Origin: JAEUHO01 sp046350655
Lineage (GTDB): Bacteria; Planctomycetota; PLA2; JAEUHO01
Reading direction: 5' to 3'
Length of the DNA stretch: 64,000 nucleotides
NCBI GenBank assembly: GCA_046350655.1
Contig: JAXMAB010000005.1
Span: 496,001-560,000 of the forward strand
Part shown: in pieces, positions 1 through 9,800 of the stretch
Layout of the letters: each line of letters starts with the position of its first letter
How positions within the stretch are numbered: position 1 is the first letter of the stretch
Notes under the pieces: generated by a model
Told to the model about the DNA's origin: nothing
The model's database searches: none
The model's input: only the letters and a program-made list of their open reading frames with translations
Translations under genes and position numbers: made by a program

Positions 1-1010
1 TCGCCGTAGGAGTAGAAGCGGTATCCGGCGGCCACCGCGTGCGCGTAGGCGGCCCGGGTCCGGGGCAGGCCCGCGAAGGCCGCCACCAGCATGAGGAGCG
101 TGGACTTCGGGAGGTGGAAGTTCGTCCAGAGCGCGTCCACGACCCGGAACCGGAAGCCGGGCCGCACGAACAAGGTCGTCTCGCCCGGCCCCGCGCGCAC
201 CCCCCCGTCGTCGGTCGCCGCCGACTCGAGCGTGCGGACCACCGTCGTCCCGACCGCGACCACGCGACGGCCCGCGCGGCGCGTCGCCGCGATCGCCGCG
301 GCCGTCGCCGCCGGCACGTCGTAGGCCTCGGCGTCCATCGGATGCGCGTCCACGTCGTCGGTCGTGACCGGGCGGAACGTCCCGGGACCGACGTGCAACG
401 TGACCGTCGCGGTCGAGAGGCCGCGCGCGCGCAGGCGCCCGAGGAGGTCGTCGGTGAAGTGCAGGCCGGCGGTCGGCGCCGCGACGGCGCCGGGCTCGCG
501 CGCGAACACGGTCTGATAGTCGAGACGGTCCCGCTCGTCGGCGGCCCGGCGGACGTAGGGCGGCAGCGGCGTCGCCCCCACCCGCTCCGCGAACGCGACG
601 ACGTCGTCGGTGCCCTCGAACCGGACGATGCGGTCGCCGCCGGCGTCCACGTCGTCGATCACGCAGCTCACGCCCTCGCCGAGCGTGAGGCGGATCCCGG
701 GGCGCATCCGCCGCCCCGGCGCGAGCAGCACGCGCCACCGGCCGTCGCCCGTCGGCCGCACGAGGAACACCTCGACCGCGCCGCCCGTGTCGGCCCGCGT
801 CGCCGCGAGCCGCGCGGGGATCACGCGCGTGTCGTTGACGACGAGCAGGTCGCCCGGCGTCAGCAGGTCCGGGAGGTCGCGGACGACGCGGTCCTCGAAG
901 GGACCCTCCCCCCGCGGCACCACGAGCAGGCGCGCGGCGTCGCGCGGGACCGCGGGCCGGGTCGCGATGCGGTCCGGCGGGAGGTCGTAGTCGAAGTCGG
1001 CGGTGCGCAT
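1..1010 (-). CDS. queA: QueA, S-adenosylmethionine:tRNA ribosyltransferase-isomerase (3' end missing)
   Basis: Transfers and isomerises the ribosyl moiety of SAM onto 7-aminomethyl-7-deazaguanine in tRNA to give epoxyqueuosine, the penultimate step of queuosine synthesis, in the cytoplasm. Translating from the ATG at 1010 gives 336 codons before the window edge. The N-terminus (MRTADFDYDLP), VNDTRVIPARL near residue 60, the PTAGLHFT block near residue 180, LHVGPGTFRPV near 205 and NFHLPKSTLLMLVAAF near 300 are all QueA hallmarks. The usual length is about 340-360 residues, so only a short C-terminus is lost. No strong Shine-Dalgarno is visible. cysS lies 125 bp upstream on the same strand. 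Identification is secure. Confidence 0.96.
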   Translation of the reverse strand, partial: MRTADFDYDLPPDRIATRPAVPRDAARLLVVPRGEGPFEDRVVRDLPDLLTPGDLLVVNDTRVIPARLAATRADTGGAVEVFLVRPTGDGRWRVLLAPGRRMRPGIRLTLGEGVSCVIDDVDAGGDRIVRFEGTDDVVAFAERVGATPLPPYVRRAADERDRLDYQTVFAREPGAVAAPTAGLHFTDDLLGRLRARGLSTATVTLHVGPGTFRPVTTDDVDAHPMDAEAYDVPAATAAAIAATRRAGRRVVAVGTTVVRTLESAATDDGGVRAGPGETTLFVRPGFRFRVVDALWTNFHLPKSTLLMLVAAFAGLPRTRAAYAHAVAAGYRFYSYG

Positions 1011-1135
1011 CGTCGAGGAGGGAGTGCGAGGGCGGCGAAGCACGGTTCCGCGCCCGCCGCGCCCGAGGTTGTCAGCAGCCGAACGCGTCCGGACCCGCAC
1101 CCGTCAGGATCCAGAGCCTTCCGGAGCCAGAGCCT

Positions 1136-2569
1136 TCAGGAGAACGTGAGGTCCTGGCCGTCCTTCGTGTCCTTGACGAGGATGCCGCGGGCCGCGAGGA
1201 CGCCGCGCAGCCGGTCGGCCTCCGCGAAGTTGCGCCCGCGACGCGCCGCGAGGCGCGCGTCGACGAGGGCCTGCTCCTCGGCGGAGAGCGCGCGCGTCGG
1301 CACGAGCGAGAGGCCCAGGGAAGCGTCGGCGAGATCGAGCAGGGCGACGCCCGCGGCGGCCTCCGCCGGCGCGAGCGTGCCCGCCGCCAGCGCCTTGTTC
1401 GCCTCGTGGACGAACCCGTGCACCGCGGCCATCGCGCCCGGCGTGTCGAGGTCGTCGTCCATGCGTTCGCCGAACGCCGTCCGCGCGTCGGCCGCCGGGC
1501 CGGTCGTCGCGGGCGCGGCGCCGCCCGCCGCCTTCGCGAGCCGGGCCCGCGCGTCGGTCAGGTTGCGCAGCGTCGCGGCCGCGGCCTCGAGCCCCGCCCA
1601 CGAGAAGTCGATGGGCGTGCCGTAGTGCGCCGACGCCACCATGTAGCGGAACGCCCGCGGCCCGTTCGCGCCCGCGCGCTCGACGAGGTCGGCGACCGTG
1701 TAGAAGTTCTTCTTGCTCTTCGACATCTTCGCGCCGTCCACGAGCAGGTGGCGCCGGTGGATCCACACGCGCACGAAGGGCCGCTTGCCCGACGCCGCCT
1801 CGCTCTGCGCGAGCTCGTTCTGGTGGTGCGGGAACTTGAGGTCCTCGCCGCCGAGGTGGATGTCGATCTGGTCGCCGAGCAGCGCCTGGATCATCACCGA
1901 GCACTCGATGTGCCAGCCCGGCCGCCCCTTCATCGGGCGGGCCTTGCCGTCGACGACGAACGTCGGCTCCCAGAAGACGGCGCCGTCGCTCGCGGGGTCG
2001 TAGACCTTCCACAGCGCGAAGTCGCCGACGGCCTCCTTCTCGTACTCGTCGGCCGCCACGCGCCCCGACGCGCCCGCCTTCACCGTCTCCTTCGAGAGGT
2101 TCGCGAGCTCGCCGTAGTGCGGGAACGACGCCACGCGGAAGTACACGCCGTCGTCGGCGACGTACGCGTGGCCGCGGTCGAGCAGCGCCTGGATCATGCG
2201 CTGCATGCCCTCGACGTGCTCGGTCGCGCGCGGGTACGCGTCGGCCTCGACGCAGCCGAAGGTCTTCCGGCCGTCGAGATACGCCTTCTCCCAGCGCCGC
2301 GTGAACGCCTCGAGCGTCTCGCCGCCCTTGATGGAGTCGCGAATCGTCTTGTCGTCCACGTCCGTCACGTTGGTGACGAAGCGCACCTGGTAGCCGCGCT
2401 GCCTCAGCCAGCGGACCACCACGTCGAAGAACAGGAACGACGACCAGTTCCCGATGTGCGCGTGCCCGTAGACCGTGGGCCCGCAGGCGTAGACCGTCAC
2501 CCGCGGAGGGTTCGCCGGGTGGAACTCCTCCACGCGACGCGTGAGCGTGTTGTGGAACCGTAGGGGCAT
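1136..2569 (-). CDS. cysS: Cysteinyl-tRNA synthetase
   Basis: Class I aminoacyl-tRNA synthetase that charges tRNA-Cys in the cytoplasm. 477 residues, the normal length. The N-terminal zinc ligand Cys29 sits in YACGPTVYG, the HIGH-type signature is HAHIGN at 36-41, further zinc-site residues are in GWHIECSVM and HLGGEDLKFPHHQNE, and the KMSKS loop is at 281-285. The DALR-type anticodon-binding region follows, with the expected FAEADRLRGVLAARGI motif at the end. The start is the ATG at 2569 (MPLRFHNTLTRRVEEF), where family similarity begins; the frame stays open further upstream, but that is read-through of the preceding gene's DNA. It follows the NifU-like gene by 46 bp and precedes queA. Confidence 0.96.
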   Translation of the reverse strand: MPLRFHNTLTRRVEEFHPANPPRVTVYACGPTVYGHAHIGNWSSFLFFDVVVRWLRQRGYQVRFVTNVTDVDDKTIRDSIKGGETLEAFTRRWEKAYLDGRKTFGCVEADAYPRATEHVEGMQRMIQALLDRGHAYVADDGVYFRVASFPHYGELANLSKETVKAGASGRVAADEYEKEAVGDFALWKVYDPASDGAVFWEPTFVVDGKARPMKGRPGWHIECSVMIQALLGDQIDIHLGGEDLKFPHHQNELAQSEAASGKRPFVRVWIHRRHLLVDGAKMSKSKKNFYTVADLVERAGANGPRAFRYMVASAHYGTPIDFSWAGLEAAAATLRNLTDARARLAKAAGGAAPATTGPAADARTAFGERMDDDLDTPGAMAAVHGFVHEANKALAAGTLAPAEAAAGVALLDLADASLGLSLVPTRALSAEEQALVDARLAARRGRNFAEADRLRGVLAARGILVKDTKDGQDLTFS

Positions 2570-2615
2570 GGCGTGCTCGGGAGGTACACGGGGGAGGTCT
2601 CGGACCCCCGGGATC

Positions 2616-3117
2616 CTACCCGGCGTCCTCGTCCACGTCGCGCGGCGGCGGGACGGCCGGCGGCCGGGGGACCGGCTCGCCCCGCGCCACCCGCACCGCC
2701 TGCTGCAGCGCCAGCAGCGCGTACTGCAGCTTCTCGCGCGCGTCGTCCGGCCGGCCGCCCCGCCCCCGCCGCCGCGAGCGCCGCGAAGAACGGGTCGAGG
2801 CTCGCCGGCGCGAGCACGTCGAGCGCGAGCACGTCGGCGGCGGTGCGCCCGCGCGCGCCCTCGCACACGAGGTCGGCCGCGACGTACATCGCCGGGTTGC
2901 ACAGCCCGCACGACGCGCGCACGTCGTCGATGCGGCCGTCCACGAGCCGCACCGACACCTCGAGGATGTTCTTGCCGCCGCCGGCGCAGCCCTCGACCGA
3001 CGACTTGCCCGACACCGGCGCCTCGAGGGGCCGGAAGTTCGGCGGCACGCTCGTGCGCGTGCTCAACGCGAAGATCCGCGCCGCGTAGTACGCACGGACG
3101 GGGGCCGACACGGGCAT
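2616..3117 (-). CDS. NifU/IscU-like Fe-S cluster scaffold protein, apparent +1 frameshift
   Basis: Resembles the N-terminal domain of NifU/IscU scaffolds, on which Fe-S clusters are assembled from cysteine-desulfurase sulfur. The first part reads from the ATG at 3117 (MPVSAPVRAYYAARIFALS) through EGCAGGGKNILEVSVRL, with candidate ligand cysteines in EGC, ASCGLC and LVCEG. Near residue 115 that frame degenerates into Arg/Ala-rich sequence. One base over, another frame gives DDAREKLQYALLALQQAVR and ends at a TAG at 2616, which is the helix expected at the scaffold C-terminus. A single extra G in the G-runs around 2755-2775 would explain this. The spacing of the cysteines is not canonical IscU, so the exact subfamily is uncertain. 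A cysteine-desulfurase-like gene lies elsewhere in the window (27397-28725). Confidence 0.75.
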
Positions 3118-3210
3118 GGCGCGATCTTGCCGCCCCGCCCCGCGAACCCGAAGCGGAACGCGGGCGCGCGGCGAGGACGCCCCGGGGTGCGGTCAGGGGG
3201 ACGGGACCGG

Positions 3211-3255
3211 AGGCCCGTGCGGGGGCAGGGCCCGCGGGCGACCGGGCCTCGCGTC
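3211..3255. repeat. Dispersed palindromic spacer repeat, copy 1 (degenerate)
   Basis: Contains AGGCCCG (3211-3217) and, inverted, CGGGCCTCGCGTC (3243-3255) in the spacer between the ABC ATPase stop and the NifU-like start. The arms match over about 7 bp only. It is assigned to the family because the right arm is identical to better copies. Confidence 0.45.
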
Positions 3256-3279
3256 GGCGGAACGCGACCTCGCCCCGCT

Positions 3280-4023
3280 TCAGCGAGCGGCGGCGGCGGG
3301 CAGGCGCAGCGCGGGCGACGCGTCGACGACGCGCCCGCCCTCGAGCGCGACCCGCAGCGTGCCGCGGGCGGCGGCCTCGGGGCTGTGCGTCACCATGACG
3401 ACGGCGGTCTGGCGCTCGCGGTTCATGCGCTCGAGCAGGTCGAGGATGTCGCGCGCGAGCCGCGGGTCGAGGTTGCCGGTGGGCTCGTCGGCGAGCACGA
3501 GCAGCGGCTCCTTCGCGAACGCGCGCGCGAGCGCGACGCGCTGCTGCTGGCCCATGGAGAGCTCGCGCGGGAGGTGGTTGGCGCGGGCCGCGAGGTCGAC
3601 CTGGGCGAGGAGCGCGAGGGCCTTCTCGCGCCGGGCCTTGCGGTCGACCGCCGCGAGCGCGAGCGCCAGCTCGACGTTCTCGACGGCCGTGAGGTACGGG
3701 ATGAGGCAGAAGCTCTGCATCACGAAGCCGAGCCGCAGGCGGCGGTGCAGCGCGAGGTCGGCCTCCGGCAGCGTGTCGAGCGGGCGGTCGCGGAAGGCGA
3801 TGCGGCCCGAGGTCGGGCGCGTGAGCCCGCCGAGCAGGGAGAGCAGGGTGGACTTGCCCGAGCCCGAGGGCCCGGTGACCGTCACGAACGCGCCCTCGGG
3901 CAGCACGAGGTCGACGCCGACGAGCGCGTCCACGGGGCCGTCGGCGTGGGCGTACTGCTTGCCGACGCCCTCGAGGGTCATCAGCGCGCCCTCGGCGCGG
4001 GGCGCGGTCGCGGGGGCGGACAT
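3280..4023 (-). CDS. ABC transporter ATP-binding protein (MacB/LolD type)
   Basis: Cytoplasmic ATPase subunit, 247 residues. Walker A GPSGSGKST is near residue 48, the Q-loop is in VMQSFCLIPYLT, the ABC signature is LSMGQQQRVALARA, Walker B is LLVLADEPTGNLD and the H-loop is in VVMVTHSPEAA. The DEPTGNLDP sequence is typical of the LolD/MacB/FtsE branch that partners with FtsX-fold permeases. The ATG at 4023 overlaps the TGA of the upstream permease (TGATG), so the two are translationally coupled and should form one transporter. The frame is open well upstream, but the coupled ATG and the start of similarity (MTLEGVGKQYAH) fix the N-terminus. The substrate is unknown. Confidence 0.93.
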   Translation of the reverse strand: MSAPATAPRAEGALMTLEGVGKQYAHADGPVDALVGVDLVLPEGAFVTVTGPSGSGKSTLLSLLGGLTRPTSGRIAFRDRPLDTLPEADLALHRRLRLGFVMQSFCLIPYLTAVENVELALALAAVDRKARREKALALLAQVDLAARANHLPRELSMGQQQRVALARAFAKEPLLVLADEPTGNLDPRLARDILDLLERMNRERQTAVVMVTHSPEAAARGTLRVALEGGRVVDASPALRLPAAAAR

Positions 4024-5225
4024 CACGTCTCCCCGAGGTCGGCCTGCGGCTCGATGCGCGAGGCGAGGTGGGCGGGGAGGAACGCGCCGAGGAGCGCGGT
4101 GCCGACGGCGACGAGGAGCGACGTGCCCAGGAGCGACCCGACGGGGCGGACCTCGAGGCCGGTGATGTCGGCGCCGAGCGTCGACCCGGCGATGGTGCCG
4201 ATGACCCAGCCGAGGAAGCCGCCGAGCACGCCGAGGATCGCGGCCTTGCCGAGGAGGAGGCCGTAGATGCCGCGGCGGGGCGTGCCGAGCAGGCGCAGGA
4301 TGCCCAGCTCGCGGCGGCGCTGGTTGACGTTGGCCCAGATCGAGTTGCCGATGGAGAGGCCGCCGACGACGAGGACGACCCAGAGGAAGGCGAACGACAC
4401 CTTCTTCACGAGCGCGTTGGTCTCGATCTGCGTCGCGACGATCTGCTGAACCGTCGTGATCTTCGTGTCGGGGAGGACGTTGCGGAGCTTGCCGAGCAGG
4501 CCGTCGGTGATGGCGTTGCAGCAGCCCATGATCTCGATGGACGAGACCTGGCCCTTCGTCGACGTGACGCGCTGCATCGTGCGGAGGTGGACGAAGACGC
4601 GGTCGTCGTCGACGGTGCCCGTCTCGGGGAGGACGGCCTCGACCTTCAGCGGCGTGCCGAGGAGGTCCACCACGCCGCCCTTCTCGACCTTCAGGCGCGC
4701 GGCCGCCGCGGCGCCGACGAGGCAGGCCGTCTCGGCGAGGGAGCCGACGGCCTTGCGCTTGAGGCGCGGGTTGACGTAGGCGCCCGCGTCCTTGCTGCAC
4801 GAGTGCGCGGCGCCGCCCGAGAGGCCGTCGAGCTGCCAGACGGGCTTCGACGCGATCTCGTTCGACGGGAGGATGCCCGTGACGACCAGCTTGTGGCCCG
4901 CGAGCTCCATGCGGCGCGTGAGCTTCGGCGACAGGTTGTCGACGCCCGGGAGCGTGGAGGCCACGATGCGCTCGACGTACGCCTCCGGGAGCGTGGGCGC
5001 GTCGATGTCGGCCGAGCGGTAGTCGTCGACGCTCGTGCCCTGGGGCAGGACGAGGATGTTGGCGCCGAGGTTGTCGAGCTTGGTCGCGACGGCGATCTCG
5101 CTGACGCGCGTGACCGAGCGCAGCGCGACGATGACCGCGACGCCGAGGACGATGGCGAGGAGGCCGCTGACGGCCTGCCCCTTGCGGTGGGAGAGCTCGC
5201 GACCGACGAGGCCGAGGAGGTTCAT
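4023..5225 (-). CDS. FtsX/MacB-type ABC transporter permease with periplasmic cysteines
   Basis: Inner-membrane permease, 400 residues. One N-terminal membrane helix (about 16-36, SGLLAIVLGVAVIVALR) is followed by a large extracytoplasmic domain of about 230 residues. Three membrane helices lie at the C-terminus (about 280-305, 325-350, 365-390), the FtsX/MacB topology. The soluble domain has an unusual set of cysteines (AHSCSKD, ETACLVG, IMGCCNAI) that could bind metal or form disulfides. The gene sits between the thioredoxin-like protein (22 bp upstream) and its ATPase (1-base stop/start overlap), so the three form an operon. A role in moving a metal or maintaining an exported redox protein is an inference from the cysteines and neighbours only. 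Confidence 0.88.
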   Translation of the reverse strand: MNLLGLVGRELSHRKGQAVSGLLAIVLGVAVIVALRSVTRVSEIAVATKLDNLGANILVLPQGTSVDDYRSADIDAPTLPEAYVERIVASTLPGVDNLSPKLTRRMELAGHKLVVTGILPSNEIASKPVWQLDGLSGGAAHSCSKDAGAYVNPRLKRKAVGSLAETACLVGAAAAARLKVEKGGVVDLLGTPLKVEAVLPETGTVDDDRVFVHLRTMQRVTSTKGQVSSIEIMGCCNAITDGLLGKLRNVLPDTKITTVQQIVATQIETNALVKKVSFAFLWVVLVVGGLSIGNSIWANVNQRRRELGILRLLGTPRRGIYGLLLGKAAILGVLGGFLGWVIGTIAGSTLGADITGLEVRPVGSLLGTSLLVAVGTALLGAFLPAHLASRIEPQADLGET

Positions 5226-5247
5226 GGGGAAGGGGCCGCGGGGCGGC

Positions 5248-6012
5248 CTACTTCGCCTCGCCGTCGCAGACGCCGCCCTCGCAGCAGGAGCAGCCTTCCT
5301 TCACGGCGGCCTCCGCGAGCGCGGCGGCCGTCCACGGGGCGCGCAGCGTCGTGATGCGCCGGCCGGCGGCGTTGAACACCACCACGGTCGGCACCTCGAG
5401 CGCGCCGAGCTTCAGGTCGGCGACCCACGCCGTCTCCTTCGGGTCCGCGACGTCGACGAGCACCATGCGCGCCTTGTTCGGCGTCAGCTCCATGGCCTGC
5501 ATGGCGAGGCTCGCCTGCTCGACGGCGGCCGTGCGGCCCGCCATCTTCTCGCCCGACACGACGATGAAGACCGCGCGGCGGTCGTTGAGCGCGGTCAGCG
5601 TCTCGAGGCGCTTCGGCGACGGCAGCGCGGCGACGAGGGCCGCGGCGGTCGCGCGATCGGCGGGCAGGCCCGCGACCGGCAGCCCGTTGCTCGCGAGCAC
5701 CAGGACGAGCGGCACCGGGGCCGACGCGAGGCGGTACTTCGCGACGAGGTCGGCGTTGGCGGCGGCGCCGCGGTCGAGGACGACCGACCGCCCCTTCACC
5801 GTCGCCGCGGCCTCGGCGGCGGCCGCGGCCACCGGCTTCACGTCGGCGACCGACGCGTCCGTCACGACGACGTACACCGCCTGCCCGGCGGCCGTCGCGG
5901 CGGTCAGGTCCTCCGCCGCCGACGCGGCCGCCGGGCGCGGGGCGATGGCGGCGAGCGCCGCGAGGGACACGAGAGCGGCGAACACGGGGGCGGCGAAGGC
6001 GACGCGGCGCAT
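5248..6012 (-). CDS. Exported thioredoxin-fold protein with Cys-rich C-terminus
   Basis: 254 residues with a signal peptide (MRRVAFAAPVFAALVSLAAL, cleavage near PAAASA). The mature part looks like two thioredoxin-like halves. Each has the beta-alpha-beta pattern and a cis-Pro-like segment (SAPVPLVLVL; LEVPTVVVFN), but neither has a CXXC active site. The protein ends in CSCCEGGVCDGEAK, a cysteine cluster suited to binding a soft metal. It is the first gene of a three-gene set with the FtsX-type permease and the ABC ATPase. It may therefore be a periplasmic substrate-handling or metal-chaperone partner, which is inference. The start is the ATG at 6012. Confidence 0.75.
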   Translation of the reverse strand: MRRVAFAAPVFAALVSLAALAAIAPRPAAASAAEDLTAATAAGQAVYVVVTDASVADVKPVAAAAAEAAATVKGRSVVLDRGAAANADLVAKYRLASAPVPLVLVLASNGLPVAGLPADRATAAALVAALPSPKRLETLTALNDRRAVFIVVSGEKMAGRTAAVEQASLAMQAMELTPNKARMVLVDVADPKETAWVADLKLGALEVPTVVVFNAAGRRITTLRAPWTAAALAEAAVKEGCSCCEGGVCDGEAK

Positions 6013-6228
6013 GCGGGGCTCCGGTGCCCCGGGGCCGGCGGGCCCGGGGGGCGAGTCGTGGATCCCCCCGGGGTCGGCGACCCGACGCCGGGGGAACGTC
6101 GAGCCCCGGAATGTACGCGATGTCCGGGGCGGCCGGGCCCGGATCCGACCCCGGCGCGGCCCGTCCGCGAGCCCTCCGCGCGGGGGCGACGAAGGGCCCC
6201 CGGCCCGACGGGAGTCCAGCCCGACGCC

Positions 6229-6271
6229 GGGGACCGCGAGGCCCGGCGGCCGGGGGGCCGCGCGGTCCCGG
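6229..6271. repeat. Dispersed palindromic spacer repeat, copy 2
   Basis: Imperfect palindrome whose left arm GGGGACCGCGAGGCCCG pairs with GGGGCCGCGCGGTCCC. It lies between the stop of the LURP-one-like gene (6312, minus) and the start of the thioredoxin-like gene, where a transcript from the former would end. It shares the CGAGGCCCG core with copies elsewhere in the window. Confidence 0.65.
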
Positions 6272-6311
6272 AGAGGGGTCGCGTCCCCGACGTCGGGACG
6301 CGACGGGTGCG

Positions 6312-6797
6312 TCAGCGCGGCTGGTGGCAGCAGAGGTCGATGACGACCGCGACGCAGATCGCGAGGACGTCGTCCTCGCCGTCGGCGACGTCGACGCCGT
6401 AGCTGTCGGTCCACGACCACCACGCCTTCGAGACGGTGGCCACGACGTCGCCGCCGCGGACGAGCTCGTACTCGTGGTCGAGGAAGTCGCCGACGGCCTC
6501 GAGGTCGTCGGGGCCGGGCACGTCCACGGCGAAGCGGCAGCGGAAGAAGGTGAAGAGCTGCTTCTTCACCACCGCGGCGAGCACGCCGTCGCGCGTGATC
6601 TCGTAGGTCGGCCCCCACGTGAGGAGGCGCTGCGCGATGAACGCGACCTCGCGTCCGCGCGGGGCCTCGACGGAGAGCTTCTTGCCCCAGGAGAACGCGC
6701 GGCCGTCGACGAAGAAGGCCTCGCGGCCGTCCTCGTCCTCCACCGCGAAGTCGTCGCCGAACGCGAACCACCGCTGCGCCAAGCGATATCGCCCCAC
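6312..6797 (-). CDS. LURP-one-related / tubby-C-like protein
   Basis: 161 residues, the typical length of bacterial LURP-one-related (YxjI-like) proteins, which fold as a 12-stranded barrel around a central helix related to the tubby C-terminal domain and phospholipid scramblases. Family-like features are the repeated strand pattern (FAVEDEDGREAFFVDG; SWGKKLSVEAPRG; YEITRDGVLAAVVKKQL) and the closing segment WTDSYGVDVADGEDDVLAICVAVVID. The start is a GTG at 6797 preceded by GGGAGGGACGAGG. The biochemical role is unknown in bacteria. There are no membrane segments apart from the hydrophobic C-terminal helix. Confidence 0.88.
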   Translation of the reverse strand: MGRYRLAQRWFAFGDDFAVEDEDGREAFFVDGRAFSWGKKLSVEAPRGREVAFIAQRLLTWGPTYEITRDGVLAAVVKKQLFTFFRCRFAVDVPGPDDLEAVGDFLDHEYELVRGGDVVATVSKAWWSWTDSYGVDVADGEDDVLAICVAVVIDLCCHQPR

Positions 6798-6888
6798 CCT
6801 CGTCCCTCCCGGGGCGCCGCGGGCCGCCCTCGGGAGAGTACGACGTCGGACGGACGCCGCGCGTTCCCTGCGATCGGCGGACGGGACG

Positions 6889-9800
6889 TCACTCCTTCAT
6901 CGGGACCTCGCGGCCGTCGCGGTAGCGACTCTGCGTCGCCTTGCCCTTCGCGTCCCAGAAGGTCCAGACGCCGTCCCGACCGCCGTCGCGGTAGGCGCCC
7001 TGCGCCGCCAGCCGGCCGGCGTCGTACTCCTTCCACGGGCCGTGGCGGGCGTCGGCGACGTACGGGCCCTCGCTCGAGACGCGGCCCTTGACGTCGTAGT
7101 GCTTCCACGCGCCGTCGCGCTTCCCGTCGCGGTAGCCGCCCTCCTCGGCGGTCGTGCCGTCGTCGCGTTGCTCGCGGTACGGCCCGTTGCGCACGCCCTT
7201 CGCGTAGGTGGTCGAGTACCGCAGCGCGCCGTTCGGGTGCCACACGAGGCAGACGCCCTCGTCGCCGTCGAGCGACCAGCGCCCCTCGGTCGCCTTCTCG
7301 CCCGTCGGGTGCCAGGTGACCCGCAGGCCGCGGACGGGCTTGCCGTCCTCGTGCTCGGTCGAGCCGAGGGTGCGTCCCGCGACGTCGAAGTGCTGCCACG
7401 TGCCGACGCGCACGTCGGCGCGGAAGGCGCCGACGTCGCGGACGTCGTCGTCCTTCGGCAGACGGTCGGACGCCACGTCCGGGTGCTCCCACGGGCCGAG
7501 CACGAACCGCCACGTCTCGTACGGGCCGTCGCGGACGCCGCGGAGGTACGTCGCCTGGTGGGCGAGCCGCCCGTCGGCGAACCACCACGTCCAGACGCCG
7601 TCCCGGCCCCGGATCTCCTGGCCGTCGCTGCCGCCGTGGCTGTTGAGGTCGAGGTGCGCGAGCGCGTACGCGCCGTGCCAACGACGCTGGCCGTTCGTCC
7701 ACCAGCCCGTCGCCTCGCCGGACATCCGCTCGGCGCCGCCCTCGGGGTCGGGCACCCACGTGTAGGTGATGCGGAAGAGGTTCTGCCCCTTGGTGCCGGT
7801 GCCGACCTGCTCGACGGGTTTGTTGCCGACGTAGCGGTAGACGAGCCGGCCCTGGCTGTCGGGGTCGTAGCGGACGTCGTCGCCCTCGTACTTGCCCATC
7901 GCGTACGGGACCTCGTGCACGAGGCGTCCCTTCGCGTCGAAGGTCTCGGTCTTGCCGTCGAGGACGCCGAACGTGTAGCGGCGGACCTCGCGCGGGGTGG
8001 TGCCGTCGTCGCCGAAGCGCTCGTACGCGCCGTGGTAGACCTCGTTCCCCTCCGTCACCCAGTCGGCGGGCATCCCGCGGAACGGCTTCACGTAGCGGTA
8101 CCGCTCCCGCATCCCCCCGTCGCGCCGACGCTCCACGTGCTCCCAGACCGGGACCGACCGGAGGCCGGCCTCCGGGATCAGCACCTGGATCACCAGCTCC
8201 GCCCGCGCGAGCTCGGGGCCCGCCCCGTCGGCGGCCAGCGCGCGCACGGTGACGTGGTCCTCGGCGACGTCGCCGGCCTGCACCGGCCCGTCGTCGTCGG
8301 GGTCGCCCACCTTGCGGAGCTTCCGCAGGCGCTTCGTGCTCACCTCGAGCTTCACCCGCTGCTCGTCGTCCGACAGCTCGCCCGTGCCCTCGAGCGACGC
8401 CCGGACGTGGACGGGCTCGCTCCCGTCGAACGCCGTGCCGAGCATCACCGGCACGCCCTCCGCCTTGGCCTTCACGCGGAACGTGGCGGCCGGAGGGTCG
8501 GTCGGCTTCGCGTCCTTCGCGTGGAGCTCCGTGCTCCCGTCCTCGCGGCGCACCACGCGCCACCGCCCGCCCGTCATCCGCACCTCGAGGGGATCGACGC
8601 GCCGCTTCGACGGCACGTACTGACCGTGCAGCCGGTCCGCGATCACCGCCCAGTCCTGGAAGACCGCCGTCCGCTCGATGTCGCGCGCGGCGAGGATCTC
8701 CGAGGTGAGGCGGACGTGCCAGTGCTCGATCGCGCCGCCGAGGAGGTCCGCCGCGTAGCGCCGCAGGAGCCCCTCGCGGATCACGTCGGTGCCCTCCTCG
8801 TCGAGGTACGAGCGGTACTCGCGCACCGCGAGCTCGGCGAGCACCGCGTCCACGTCGGCCCCCGCGCGCGCGCGCAGGAGCGGCTCGAAGGCCGCGATCG
8901 CGTCCTCCACCTCCTTCTCGCCCAGCCGCAGCGGCACGAACGGGTGCTCCGGGTCGGGGACCCACGTCGAGCCGTGCTGTTCGGCCTCCTTGCGGAGGAC
9001 CCGCACGAAGGCGTCGTGCGCCGCCACCAGGCGCGCGGCGTCCGCGCGCGGCGCGCCCGCCCGCGGCACCTCGTCGCCGTCGGCGTCGGTCCAGCGGCGG
9101 AACGTCGCGAGGTAGAGCCGGTCGCGGTCGACGTCGATCGAGAGCGCGCCGGTCTTCGGGTCGGTGACGCGGCGGACGAACTCCGCCGGGAGCACCGCGA
9201 CGCCCGCGTCGCGGATCCGGCCCCACGCCTTGCCCGCGGCCGCGTCGTTCGTGCGGCCGGCCTCGCCGGTGTAGACGGCGTCCACGAGCGCGACGTTGGC
9301 CTTGCCGACCGCCCACCCGACCGTCACGACGACGGTCCCGCGGGCCACGTCGAACGCGATCTTCGCGGACGACGCCCACGGGACGACGCGCGCGAGCGTC
9401 ATGAAGACGGTGCTCTTGCCGAGCTCCTTGAACTTCTTCGCGGCCTCGCGCGGGTCCTTGTCGTAGACGTTGACCGCCTGGATCAGCGGCCCGACGCCCC
9501 AGTGGATCCGCGAGACGAGGTTGACGGCGAGGAACGACCCGTAGTCGCGGCCCTGCGCATCGCCCTGGTACATCTCGACCAGCGTCAGCGCGTCGGCCAG
9601 CGTGTCCCACTGGAACGTCTCCTCGACCGCGCGGCGGCCGAGGTAGCTCGCGACGCCGATCTCCTTCACCGTCGTCCGGAACTCGCGCCACTGCTCGGCG
9701 TGGCTCGGGAACGCCTGCTTCATGTGCTCGAGGAAGGCGTTCTTGACCTCGAGCGCCTCCGGCGAGAACCACCGACGACCCGGCGTCGCCTCGGCGGCGA

